Origin: CAZPDM01 sp964585305
Lineage (GTDB): Bacteria > Planctomycetota > Uabimicrobiia > Uabimicrobiales > JABWCH01
Direction of reading: 5' to 3'
DNA: 45,014 nt
NCBI GenBank assembly: GCA_964585305.1
Contig: CAZPDM010000027.1
Coordinates: 1 to 45,014 of the forward strand
Part shown: one piece after another, positions 8,634 to 17,504 of the stretch
How the letters are laid out: every line of letters begins with the position of its first letter
Position numbering within the stretch: the first letter of the stretch is position 1
The notes under the pieces: model-generated
What the model saw: the letters and a program-made list of their open reading frames with translations, nothing else
The model's database searches: none
Told to the model about the DNA's origin: nothing
Position numbers and translations under genes: made by a program

Positions 8634-9776
8634 ATGTGGAAAAAAATGAGCGACTTAATAAATTATAGCCTGCAAAAAATTCCACCTACTTGTTATGGAA
8701 AGTTCTATTGCATAAGAGACTATGCCTTTATTCAAGCAATTTTTAATCAATATGAAGCACATCCTATGCAAATTTTGCGAACAATGGAACATATACTTGG
8801 AAAGAAAGTTTTCTATGATATATTTCTAGAATTACGTGAGCATGGTCTTAATACTATAGAAAGTCGCCAACATTGGATTAACATAGTTGAAAAGATGTCT
8901 TCTAACCTTATGATTTTATTAAACAGGGAACCTGCAAACGTTAACTTTAAAGCGATTTATGAAGAAGTTAATAATTTTATCTGGAAAAAAATTGATGCGA
9001 TCAATGCAAAAGCTGTTTTAATAAGATTAGAACAGCATATCAAAAATCCTCAATTACAAAGTGATTTAAAAAATATTCTGCAGAAATCAAATTCTTCGTA
9101 CGCACAAGTAGTTTTGAATAAAATTTTAGTCTTAGTCCACCAAGAATTAAAAATTCTTAGTAAACAAAATTTTCAAGATACAATTAAATCCACCACAGAA
9201 TTTCTTACTCAAACATTAGATATCGAAGTAGACAACACTCCAGAAATCCCAACCTCTGAAAAAAAATCAACAGATAATATTATTGAACATTTACAACATG
9301 AGAATGAAAGCTATCGAACAGCGTTGGAAATAGCTCGACATCAATTAGAGCGACTCGAAAACGAAATTGAGATTATCCGTAATGAATCAAAATCTGAAGC
9401 GATTATTAATTTCTTTCATAGGATGAATTCTTCTCAATTTGCCGAATTATTAGATCAATTTGCTAATGTAGAAGAACGTCTTAAAGAAATAAAAAAAATG
9501 GATTATAAATTTCCTGTAGAAGTGGAAAGTATTCCCATTGTTATTCGAATTTTTATGAAGTTTTTAAAGGCTTGCGAAATTACCCCTATAAAAACAATTG
9601 GTGAAGTTATAAAGATCAATCTTAGTGATTCAGAACATTATCAATATGAAGGCAGTGATTTTCAAAATAATCAAGAAGAGAAAAATGTAAAAATAATTAG
9701 TTCTGGTTGGCAATATCAAGGACAAATTATTAGTAAACCAAAAGCCATTGAGCAAATGGATAGAGAAAAGAATTAA
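8634..9776 (+). CDS. Coiled-coil protein with GrpE-like C-terminal domain; candidate exchange factor for the adjacent Hsp70
   Basis: The first 190 residues are helical and match no family I recognise. Residues about 215-260 form a heptad-rich coiled coil (HENESYRTALEIARHQLERL), followed by a helical segment and a short all-beta tail. The end reads IGEVIKINLSDSEHYQYEG, then VKIISSGWQYQGQIISKPKAIE. This follows the plan of the GrpE C-terminus, where a proline-rich G-E-x-hydrophobic-D-x-x-H element is followed by a final hairpin of the form V-x-x-G-Y-x-x-x-G-R-x-x-R-P-A-x-V. The total, 380 residues, is about twice GrpE. The next gene encodes an Hsp70, 37 bases downstream. Nucleotide-exchange function is inference from fold-level similarity and context. 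AAGGA at 8621-8625 sets the start. Confidence 0.6.
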   Translation: MWKKMSDLINYSLQKIPPTCYGKFYCIRDYAFIQAIFNQYEAHPMQILRTMEHILGKKVFYDIFLELREHGLNTIESRQHWINIVEKMSSNLMILLNREPANVNFKAIYEEVNNFIWKKIDAINAKAVLIRLEQHIKNPQLQSDLKNILQKSNSSYAQVVLNKILVLVHQELKILSKQNFQDTIKSTTEFLTQTLDIEVDNTPEIPTSEKKSTDNIIEHLQHENESYRTALEIARHQLERLENEIEIIRNESKSEAIINFFHRMNSSQFAELLDQFANVEERLKEIKKMDYKFPVEVESIPIVIRIFMKFLKACEITPIKTIGEVIKINLSDSEHYQYEGSDFQNNQEEKNVKIISSGWQYQGQIISKPKAIEQMDREKN

Positions 9777-9813
9777 TAATTTGGGAGGAAAAATTCTGGA
9801 GGAATTATAAAGT

Positions 9814-12501
9814 ATGTCAAATAAAAATTTATTTGTTGGCATTGATCTCGGCACAACAAATTCAGTAATATGTTTTGGAGCAATCAATCCAAATTCTAAC
9901 GATGTTGAACCTAAAATTATTCCCATTGATATGATGATTTCTGGAGGAGGAAAAGAGCGAAGAGAATTACTTTCTTCATGCGTTTACTTTCGTGAAAATG
10001 GGCCTCCTATTGTAGGCGATTATGCAAAAGCAATGATTGGTCGCCAAACCGAACGCGTTGTGAAATCTGTTAAAAATTTCATGGGTTCCGATAAAAATTT
10101 TTCTTTTCCCTTTGATAATAAGGTCTATACACCATCTGATATTTCAGCATTGATTTTAAAAACATTAGCTATAGATGGTGCCAAAAAGATTTTAGGATTT
10201 GTTCCAGAAGATGTGATAATTACTGTTCCAGCATCATTTGATAGCGATCAAAGAAGTGCTACAATTGAAGCGGCTAGAATCGCAGGATTTAAAACAACTC
10301 ATCCCGACGGTTCTCCTAAAAATATTCTTTTAGACGAACCACGTGCTGCATTATATGATTTTTTAAACAAACATAAACGACGAGAAATTCCTTCCGTTTT
10401 GATTGATTTTCAAACTCCTAAGGTCGTTTTAGTCTTTGATCTAGGAGGTGGAACTCTGGATGTATCTCTTCATAAAGTATTCTTTGATGAAAAAAATAAG
10501 GATATGCAAATTGAAGATTATGCTGTATCTCGCTATACACAAATAGGGGGAGATAACTTTGATTCCACATTAGCAGATTTTTTACTAAAAGAATATGAAG
10601 ACACAAAAAAGATTCAGTTAGATAAATTAGATGAAATTAAACGCCATGCCTTGCGTATACAATTTATACAGTATGCTGAAAATGCAAAGATTGATTTAAG
10701 TAATGAAATTGATAATGCTATCAACAATGAAAGAAATATAGAAGATGTTTCCATTGAAATACTTCAGACGCCTTATGATAATAAAACTTTTGAATATATG
10801 CTCAATCTTAAAAAATATGAAGAAATTATTAAAGATTGGTTAGGATGGGGACTAACAAAAAATGACATTTCAAAAATTGATGAGATTCAAAATCGCAATA
10901 ATATTATTTACCCTATTTTAGATGTTCTTTCTAAAGCATTTGAAAAACTTAAATTTATGCCTGTAGTAGATGCAATATTGCTTAATGGTGGAATGACACG
11001 TTTATATTCTGTACGTAATCGGTTAAAGGATTTTTTTGGAATTGAACCAATTGTTGCTGGAGATCCAGATAAAGCGGTGGCTCGTGGTGCTACAATTTTT
11101 CATTATCAGCAAACAATGGGAATTAAAACAACAACTATATTAAATGATACAATTGGAATTGGAATACATGGAGGATATGTATCACATTTAGCCCAAGCAG
11201 GTTCTGTTTTACCATACAAAAGCAAAACATTTGAATTTGTTGTTGCTCAAAATGGAGCAACGTTTATAGATCTACCTTTTTATATGGGACGTCGAAATGA
11301 TACTCAACTTCCTAATCGGAGAATTGCTAACCGGCATATAAAATTTAGTGAGCCTTTGCAAGAAGGGGATCCTATTGCTTTACGTATAGAAGTTGATAGT
11401 ATGCAAATTATTACTTTAGAAGGATGGTGTCCTAAAAATCCTTCTATTAAGTTTAGTGTTATAGTTAATTCTCATAATCAAGAAAAGGAGGAAGTTAAAG
11501 TTTTATCTCCTGCACAAGGTTTTGCAAAAAAGAATATTCCCAAATCTGCTTTACCTGCTAATACTCCACCAATCAATCCAAAAGAAACTTTAGATGAATT
11601 CGAAGTTTCTTGCGAAAATTGGACGCATACTTATAGAGATTCCCAGCAAAAATCATATTTAATGAAACGTATTCGCGAAGTCGAAAGAAATATCTTTAAT
11701 GCTTCTAACCGCGAAGATTTTATTCCATATTTAATTCAATATTCTAAAGAAAATGGAATAGAGCTATTTATCAATAGGGTACTAATTTTATTAGGACGTT
11801 TATCAAATATATGCTCTGAATCTATGAAAGAGCAAATTTGTGATTTTTGTTTAGAATTAAGTAATCCTAAAAAATTAGATCTATGTAGCAACGAATATAT
11901 TCAACAAACGTTGCGATATACCGTTGAAACAATAGGAAAATGCGGACTCAAAAACGTAGAATCCAAATTACTTGCTCTTTTAGAAAATAAAAAAACTTTT
12001 CCGATTTTTAATAGTTTGATTTATGCCATAGGAAAATGTTGTCGAACAGCAAGTTCTGTTCGCAATATTAGAAGATTTATCAACGATAATATCGTTGGTC
12101 ATAGAATTGCAGTAAATTGGTCATTAGGAAAAATGGGAAGTAGAGAGCAAGAATATCCATTGGATATTATTTGCTTTCAAGAAGTTATCACTAACCTTTA
12201 TAGTCGATTTCTTGCCGAGCAACATATTGATGCCAAACGAAATGCTATTTATGCTTTTGGTGAAATTTGTGATCGACGAAACCCAAATGTTAGTATTGTT
12301 TCAGAAACTCAAGCAAGAAGAATTATCGATCTTCTTAGTGCTCGTATCTTGAGATCTCCATATCTTGAAGAACGGGAACGTTTGGGGAAAATTGCTCAAG
12401 CAGCAATAAATATGATTAGTGGGATAGTTTTATCACAAGAACAGTCAGAAAGCTTGTTAGCTATTCGTACAGAATTAGATATTAGTACATCTGAAGAATA
12501 A
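9814..12501 (+). CDS. Hsp70-family ATPase with C-terminal helical (HEAT/ARM-like) extension
   Basis: The actin-fold ATPase is complete: GIDLGTTNS at residues 9-17, LLDEPRAAL near 174, VFDLGGGTLDVSL near 207, NGGMTRL near 390 and DPDKAVARGA near 421. A shortened beta substrate-binding-like region follows to about residue 600. The remaining 290 residues are helical, with units such as LRYTVETIGKCGLKN and IYAIGKC that look like HEAT/ARM repeats instead of the DnaK lid. At 895 residues it is about 250 longer than DnaK, and no EEVD-like end is present. GGAGG precedes the start by 11 bases. It is last in the operon with the beta-CASP nuclease and the GrpE-like protein. A dedicated chaperone system, possibly for an RNA-linked client, is inferred. 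Confidence 0.85.
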   Translation: MSNKNLFVGIDLGTTNSVICFGAINPNSNDVEPKIIPIDMMISGGGKERRELLSSCVYFRENGPPIVGDYAKAMIGRQTERVVKSVKNFMGSDKNFSFPFDNKVYTPSDISALILKTLAIDGAKKILGFVPEDVIITVPASFDSDQRSATIEAARIAGFKTTHPDGSPKNILLDEPRAALYDFLNKHKRREIPSVLIDFQTPKVVLVFDLGGGTLDVSLHKVFFDEKNKDMQIEDYAVSRYTQIGGDNFDSTLADFLLKEYEDTKKIQLDKLDEIKRHALRIQFIQYAENAKIDLSNEIDNAINNERNIEDVSIEILQTPYDNKTFEYMLNLKKYEEIIKDWLGWGLTKNDISKIDEIQNRNNIIYPILDVLSKAFEKLKFMPVVDAILLNGGMTRLYSVRNRLKDFFGIEPIVAGDPDKAVARGATIFHYQQTMGIKTTTILNDTIGIGIHGGYVSHLAQAGSVLPYKSKTFEFVVAQNGATFIDLPFYMGRRNDTQLPNRRIANRHIKFSEPLQEGDPIALRIEVDSMQIITLEGWCPKNPSIKFSVIVNSHNQEKEEVKVLSPAQGFAKKNIPKSALPANTPPINPKETLDEFEVSCENWTHTYRDSQQKSYLMKRIREVERNIFNASNREDFIPYLIQYSKENGIELFINRVLILLGRLSNICSESMKEQICDFCLELSNPKKLDLCSNEYIQQTLRYTVETIGKCGLKNVESKLLALLENKKTFPIFNSLIYAIGKCCRTASSVRNIRRFINDNIVGHRIAVNWSLGKMGSREQEYPLDIICFQEVITNLYSRFLAEQHIDAKRNAIYAFGEICDRRNPNVSIVSETQARRIIDLLSARILRSPYLEERERLGKIAQAAINMISGIVLSQEQSESLLAIRTELDISTSEE

Positions 12502-12510
12502 AAAAAAATA

Positions 12511-12535
12511 TCTTGCTAAAAGCAAGACATTTTTT
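12511..12535. terminator. Bidirectional terminator between convergent genes
   Basis: TCTTGCT (12511-12517) pairs with AGCAAGA (12521-12527). A run of six T follows on the plus strand and a run of A precedes it, so it can end both the Hsp70 operon and the minus-strand methyltransferase gene. Confidence 0.75.
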
Positions 12536-13067
12536 AATGTTTTTTTTCCCATTGTCTTAATACTTCGAACATTGCTACACCTAAAGAAGTACTTACATTT
12601 AGTGTACTTTTTCTGCCAAACATAGGGATATATAAACAGGCATCTGCTGCTGCAAGAACTTCTTCACTTACACCATCAAGTTCATGTCCGAATACCAAAG
12701 CAACAGGTTTTGAAAAAGAGTAATCCCAGAAATTAACACTTGCACTTGTTAATTCTACTGCGCAAATGGAGATTTTTTTTTCTTTTAGTTCTGCAATAGC
12801 TTGACTTGTTTTAGAATAATATTGCCAGGGCACAGACATTGTACTGCTTAAAGCAGTTTTTTCTAATTTTGGATTAGGAGGATATGCAGAAATTCCAGTG
12901 AGATATATTTTTTCTACACATACCGCATCACCTGTTCTAAACGCCGAACCAACATTGAATGCACTGCGGATATTGTCTAATACAAGGTGAATTGGAGTAC
13001 GAATTGGAGTATTTTGCTCCAAACGATCAAGTGTATTATATTTAATAATTTGTTCAGAAGATGACAT
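12534..13067 (-). CDS. SpoU/TrmH-family RNA 2'-O-methyltransferase
   Basis: The 177-residue SPOUT protein carries the three family motifs: motif 1 NIRSAFNVGSAFRTGDA near residue 32, motif 2 VFGHELDGVS near 124, and motif 3 IPMFGRKSTLNVSTSLGVA near 147. The length fits a minimal trefoil-knot enzyme without the N-terminal L30-like domain of RlmB. It should transfer a methyl group from SAM to a ribose 2'-OH in tRNA or rRNA; the target nucleotide cannot be told. The gene begins about 30 bases after a strong terminator that ends rpsT and has no obvious promoter of its own, so expression may depend on terminator read-through or on a weak promoter around 13145-13180. Confidence 0.88.
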   Translation of the reverse strand: MSSSEQIIKYNTLDRLEQNTPIRTPIHLVLDNIRSAFNVGSAFRTGDAVCVEKIYLTGISAYPPNPKLEKTALSSTMSVPWQYYSKTSQAIAELKEKKISICAVELTSASVNFWDYSFSKPVALVFGHELDGVSEEVLAAADACLYIPMFGRKSTLNVSTSLGVAMFEVLRQWEKKH

Positions 13068-13096
13068 AATTTTTCTCGAATATAAAAGTCTTTTTT

Positions 13097-13143
13097 AAAA
13101 AATTTAAGGCAAAAGAATTTAAATCTTTTGCCTTAAATTTTTT
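13097..13143. terminator. Strong terminator downstream of rpsT (20-bp perfect stem)
   Basis: AAAAAATTTAAGGCAAAAGA pairs without mismatch with TCTTTTGCCTTAAATTTTTT around ATTTAAA. The A/T runs at both ends allow function on either strand; in the minus direction it ends the TPR-rpsT transcript. Confidence 0.9.
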
Positions 13144-13180
13144 ACAGAAAAATAAGCAGGAAGAAGCTAAAAACTTTATA

Positions 13181-13507
13181 TTAGGCTTTTGCTTCTGGTG
13201 CTTTAGGTTCTTCGGCTTTAGGAGCTTGGGGGATTGTTTTCGCTACGACAAGCCCATTTAATTTCTTTTGTAGTTGGGATTTCTTGCGAGCTACATTATT
13301 CTTATGAAGAAGATTTGTTTTTCCCATTTTATCCAAAGCACTTACTGCATTGATCAATTCAGCTTTGGCTTTGTCTAAGTCTTGCTCTTCTATAGCAGAG
13401 AGGAACTTTTTGACTTTAGTACGAGTTGCAGATTTAATAACTTTGTTATGATTGTTTTCTCGAATAGTTTTACGGATTTGTTTTTTTGTAGCCTTCAAAT
13501 TCGCCAT
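13181..13507 (-). CDS. rpsT: 30S ribosomal protein S20
   Basis: The protein starts MANLKATKKQIRKTIREN, has the core NAVSALDKMGKTNLLHKNNVARKKSQL, and is highly basic, all typical of S20, which binds 16S rRNA early in 30S assembly. An Ala/Pro/Lys/Glu-rich tail of about 20 residues (PQAPKAEEPKAPEAKA) extends beyond the usual 85-90 residues. GAAGGAG precedes the ATG. It lies 67 bases after the TPR gene on the same strand and is followed by a strong terminator, so the two probably share a transcript. Confidence 0.97.
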   Translation of the reverse strand: MANLKATKKQIRKTIRENNHNKVIKSATRTKVKKFLSAIEEQDLDKAKAELINAVSALDKMGKTNLLHKNNVARKKSQLQKKLNGLVVAKTIPQAPKAEEPKAPEAKA

Positions 13508-13574
13508 TAAAAACTCCTTCAGGTTTTTAAAATGAACTATTTATAGGAAAATAGAGATGAAATTTTCTTATAAA

Positions 13575-14933
13575 TTATCCTTTTAACTTTTTCAAACGGG
13601 CTTGAACATCCCGAAAATTAATATCTTCTTTATAAATTGTAGTAAAAGTTTCAATTGCAGCTGGTATTTTTCCAGCAGATTCATAAGCTAAAGCTAAATA
13701 ATAGAGAGTATCTTTATATTGACGTTCTTTAGGATTGCTTTGCTTAAGAGCATTTTGAAATTGTTCTTCTGCTAAATCAAATTCTTTCTTTTGTAAGAAA
13801 GCTTGTCCCATACAGGTAAAAGCAAGTGCTTTTTTTCTAGGATCATTGACCGCAACTTGAAATTGTGCGATAGCTTCATCGTATCTAGATGCTTGCATAA
13901 GTGAAGATGCCAATTTAAATCGTAATTCATAGTTAGTTGGCTGGTCTTTGACTTGAACATTATATTCCTGAATTTCAGTTTCTACTTTTGTTTTTAATGC
14001 TTTGTTTAGCTGTTGTTTAATTGCTTCATTATCGGGTTGTTGTTTAAGTTTATCTTTGAAATTCTGTACCAAACGTTCTGCTTTAACTATTTTACACTCA
14101 CTTAATTTAGTTTTAATATCGCCAGCAGTTGAATCAAGTTGTAGAATTTGAGTATATATATCTATTGCAGATTCTACATCACTTGTTTTTTGATACAATT
14201 CGCCCAATCTACGTAATTCTTTTTTATTATTGGGATCCGCAGCTAATTTCTTTTTTGTACGATCAATTGCTTGGGCAAAATCTTCATCTGTACGTAGGAT
14301 AGCATTTTCTTTTTCAAGCTCTTCAGCTTTTTCTTGATCTTTAATTAAGCCACGGGAACTTTTTGCTTGGCCATAAGTATTTGCTGTAATTCGCGCAGCT
14401 AAATCTTTAGCTGTTTTTGCAGAGTCTAGATCATTCGGTGCGACTTGCACAGCACGTTGAAAATATTGTTGTGCTTTTTCTAATTCCTGCATTCCTTCGT
14501 ATATTCTGCCTAATGCTTTCAAAGATTCAGCATGAGAAGCATCAACTGCCAAAATATTCTCAAAAACCGAAATAGCAGTTTCAATGTACCCAGCTTTTAC
14601 ACAGGCTTCGCCCAACGCGCTTAATGCTGAAAGATTTTTAGGATCGTATTCTAGAAAATTTTCTGCTTCATCAATAACCATTTCCCATTTTTTAAGCATT
14701 TTCCCAACAATCATTTTAATTCTGGGAACTAATCCTTTGCTCCAAACTTGAGAAACGGGAGGAAATCCAACAGTTTTATATTTTTCTAGTAACGTTGCCC
14801 GCAATAATTTACGCGCTTTGACATCATTTGGACTGACTTTTAGAATTTGGTTTTTCAGAGTAACAATGGCATAGTCGAAATTTTTTCTTTTAAAAGCATC
14901 TTCGACTTTGCTGTAAAGTTTAGATACGTCCAT
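13575..14933 (-). CDS. TPR-repeat protein
   Basis: The 452-residue protein is built of tetratricopeptide repeats, clearest at residues about 15-50, 90-170, 235-270 and 335-440, with the A-x-x-x-L-G-x-x-Y/A pattern (for example ALGRIYEGMQELEKAQQYF). There is no signal peptide or membrane segment, so it is cytoplasmic. A charged region at about 195-215 separates two repeat blocks. It probably acts as a scaffold; no partner can be named, though it is co-directional with rpsT. AGGAGG precedes the ATG, and a consensus promoter plus two hairpins lie in the leader, pointing to high or controlled expression. Confidence 0.82.
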   Translation of the reverse strand: MDVSKLYSKVEDAFKRKNFDYAIVTLKNQILKVSPNDVKARKLLRATLLEKYKTVGFPPVSQVWSKGLVPRIKMIVGKMLKKWEMVIDEAENFLEYDPKNLSALSALGEACVKAGYIETAISVFENILAVDASHAESLKALGRIYEGMQELEKAQQYFQRAVQVAPNDLDSAKTAKDLAARITANTYGQAKSSRGLIKDQEKAEELEKENAILRTDEDFAQAIDRTKKKLAADPNNKKELRRLGELYQKTSDVESAIDIYTQILQLDSTAGDIKTKLSECKIVKAERLVQNFKDKLKQQPDNEAIKQQLNKALKTKVETEIQEYNVQVKDQPTNYELRFKLASSLMQASRYDEAIAQFQVAVNDPRKKALAFTCMGQAFLQKKEFDLAEEQFQNALKQSNPKERQYKDTLYYLALAYESAGKIPAAIETFTTIYKEDINFRDVQARLKKLKG

Positions 14934-14946
14934 ATATTCCTCCTAA

Positions 14947-14989
14947 AAATCCCCAGTGGGGATTTCTGGATTAAAACTGGGCTAGTTTT
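14947..14989 (-). promoter_or_regulatory. Two leader hairpins with a possible alternative pairing
   Basis: In the TPR mRNA leader, AAAACT/AGTTTT forms a hairpin (14973-14989 on the plus strand). AAATCCCC/GGGGATTT forms a second one (14947-14965) immediately before the AGGAGG site. CCCAGT in the first loop region is complementary to ACTGGG in the second, so the two folds exclude each other. A regulatory role is a hypothesis. Confidence 0.4.
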
Positions 14990-15009
14990 TTAAATTAATT
15001 GGTTTGTTG

Positions 15010-15038
15010 ATTATATATTTATAAATAAAGCTTGTCAA
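15010..15038 (-). promoter_or_regulatory. Consensus sigma70 promoter of the TPR-rpsT transcript
   Basis: Read on the minus strand, TTGACA (15038-15033) and TATAAT (15015-15010) are 17 bases apart, a perfect consensus. Transcription would start near 15003, giving a leader of about 70 bases. Confidence 0.87.
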
Positions 15039-15152
15039 TAAAATTTCTAAAAAAAATATCATATTTACACGCAAAATTTGACAATATTGCGATAAAAATT
15101 TAGAGAGTATGTCTTTTTTACTTGACAATGAAATCAATTGAAAGAAAATTGC

Positions 15153-15809
15153 TTAAGATTTTTTATTCCAAATGGTTTTTATTGTTTGACGTGGTCGGCC
15201 AAAGCCTAGTCGTCGTGCCCATGTACTTGGAATTTTTGTCATTTCTTCATTAGAAAGATTTTCACTTTTGGAAAAAAATAAGCCATAGTTATTATATTTA
15301 GGTGCTAGAGTCGTTTCCAAATATTCTATAGTAAGGTTCGGAAGACCAAGTTTTGTTATTTCATTGGCTTCATATTGCAAATCATAATTTACAAAAGTAT
15401 GAATACTCCCTGTTTTTTTTGCAATTTTGGAAATATTTTGTATAAATTCTGCTTCTCCTAAAACTACTGCTTGAAGAAGAGATCCCCAAGGTAAAATAAT
15501 CCAGACTTCATTAGCAATTTCTGCCAAATCATCCGGTAAATTATTTACATTAGAAATAAGATATACAACATTACAAAGGCCACCTTTAGAAGGTTTCCGT
15601 GTTATTTTATGAGAATATTCAATAAGCCCATTTCTATCTGCATCAATCCCAATAAAAAAAGTCTGAGAATTTTTTTTTGCCAATTCATAAATAAACTTTC
15701 CATCTCCAGTTCCCAAATCTACAATAACATCTTGGTAGCTTTGTAATAAAGAAATAAATTCTGTTTTATTTAAAAAAAATGTATTTTTTCCACGTATTAT
15801 TTCAACCAT
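15153..15809 (-). CDS. NpmA/KamB-family 16S rRNA (adenine-1408-N1)-methyltransferase homologue
   Basis: The 218-residue protein matches this family along its length. SAM motif I is DLGTGDGKF (31-39), then FIGIDADRNGL, then KPSKGGLCNVV (72-82), the motif ILPWGSLL (105-112), and a C-terminal TWARRLGFGRPR (196-207). In NpmA the two tryptophans that clamp the flipped A1408 lie in PWG and in the WAKRL motif; both are present here, Trp108 and Trp197. NpmA is 219 residues. Known members give high-level resistance to many aminoglycosides. Here the gene lies between ordinary housekeeping genes, AT-rich like its neighbours, with no mobile element nearby. Activity and resistance are inferred. It is divergent from the 5'-nucleotidase gene with 64 bases between. 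Confidence 0.8.
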   Translation of the reverse strand: MVEIIRGKNTFFLNKTEFISLLQSYQDVIVDLGTGDGKFIYELAKKNSQTFFIGIDADRNGLIEYSHKITRKPSKGGLCNVVYLISNVNNLPDDLAEIANEVWIILPWGSLLQAVVLGEAEFIQNISKIAKKTGSIHTFVNYDLQYEANEITKLGLPNLTIEYLETTLAPKYNNYGLFFSKSENLSNEEMTKIPSTWARRLGFGRPRQTIKTIWNKKS

Positions 15810-15873
15810 TAAGATTCTTTCAGGTTATAATTTATGAAAAATAATTGATACTAATTTAAGGAGACTTTTTTTT

Positions 15874-17404
15874 ATGAAATTTATTCACACAGTACTAGTT
15901 ATTTTGTTGTTGGTATTGAGTTGTATTTTTGCTCAAGAGCTTAATCTTACAATTTTACATACCAATGATCAACATGGAAATTTTGAATCTTTTAAAATGA
16001 TTGGACAAGACGGAAAGGTTGGTGGCATACCTGCGCGTATGACATTGATCAAACAGGTAAAAGAAGAAATTGCTCCCAAAAATGGAAGTTTACTTATTTT
16101 AGACTGTGGAGATATAAATACTGGTGTACCACGCTCTATGGCATTGCAGGCTAAGCCAGATATTGAACTTATGAATGAATTGGGATATCAAGCAATGGCT
16201 CTTGGAAATCATGAATTTGATTTCACATTAGATGTCCTGTTCCTCCAACGTTCCTGGGCAAAATTTCCTTTTTTATCGGCGAATGTTTTTTATAAAGAAA
16301 ACAAAAAACTATTAGTAGATGCTTATAAAATTTTTAATATCGAAGGATTAAAAATAGGTGTATTTGGTTTTACACCGGCAGCTACTCCATATATTAGCAC
16401 AAATGGCAAAAATCCTCAAATATATTTTGAAACTGCTGAAAACGTTTTACCAGATTTGCTTAAAGAATTACGTCCTCAATGTGATTTTATTATTGGTTTG
16501 ATGCACACAGATCATGAAGAAACATTGCGTTTAGCACAAGTTTTTCCAGACATAGACATGATTCTTGGTGGCCATACTCATTATCCTTCATTAAAGGCTG
16601 ATCAAGTTGGTAAAACAATTATTGCTGAAGCTGGATCAAGTGGACTCATGGTAGGCCGTTGGGATTTAGTTTTTCAAAATAAAAAACTTGAAAATTGGAA
16701 CTATGAACTTATTGGGATTAATTTAAGCCATCCTATTAAGGATGATATGGGAAATATTCAATGCGAAGTTTATCACAAAAAATTTGCTGAAGATCCTGAT
16801 ATTTTGAAAATAATAGACAACCTTCCTAAAATAGAAGAAGAATTGATTGCAGAAGCTGCGGAAGATATTGGACGCACTACTTTGCCATCTTCTCCATTAG
16901 GAAATCTTATATGTGATGCTATTTTGGAGCAAACTAAATCTGATATAGCTTTTCAGAATGTTGGCGGCATTCGTAGTGATATTTTAAAAGGTAAATTTTA
17001 TAACGAAAACCTTAGCAAAATATTACCATTTGCAAATACTATTGTCGTCTTTTCTTTGTCCGGACAGCAAGTTATTCAACTTTTAGAAGCTATGGCAGGG
17101 AATAAAGATCGTGGAAAAGGCCTGTTAGAAGTTTCTGGGATGACAGTAAAAATGAAAGGTAAAGTACCTACCAATATTATGATTCAAGGAAAACCTTTAG
17201 ATTTAGAGGCTACATACAAAGTAGCAATAAATTCTTTTATTGCAGATGGTGGTGATGGGTATTCTCTTCTTGTTGATTGGGTAAAACATGGAAAAGAAAT
17301 TGGCCAGCCCATTAGTCAAGATACTGGAAAATTAATTTCTACTGTTGTCAAAGAATATTTTCATACAAAATCTATTCTCTATTCCAACCCAGAAAAAAGA
17401 ATAG
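15874..17404 (+). CDS. Secreted 5'-nucleotidase/UDP-sugar hydrolase family protein (3' end at an assembly gap)
   Basis: A signal peptide (MKFIHTVLVILLLVLSCIFA) is followed by the calcineurin-like domain: ILHTNDQHGN at about 27-36, DCGD near 74, GNHEFDF near 111 and GGHTHYP near 231. The 5_nucleotid_C domain has NVGGIRSD near 363 and FIADGGDGYS near 456. Such enzymes dephosphorylate nucleotides in the periplasm. The visible frame reaches the N-run right after PEKRI, where family members normally end. If the Ns are removed, the frame would continue V-W-E-N and stop at TAA 17516-17518; this is plausible but not proven. AAGGAG precedes the ATG by 10 bases. Confidence 0.88.
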
Positions 17405-17504
17405 NNNNNNNNNNNNNNNNNNNNNNNNNNNNNNNNNNNNNNNNNNNNNNNNNNNNNNNNNNNNNNNNNNNNNNNNNNNNNNNNNNNNNNNNNNNNNNNN
17501 NNNN
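17405..17504. other. Assembly gap (100 N)
   Basis: Exactly 100 Ns, a usual placeholder for unknown length. The base before the gap ends ATAG, as does each 55-base repeat unit after it, so little or nothing may be missing. Confidence 0.95.
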
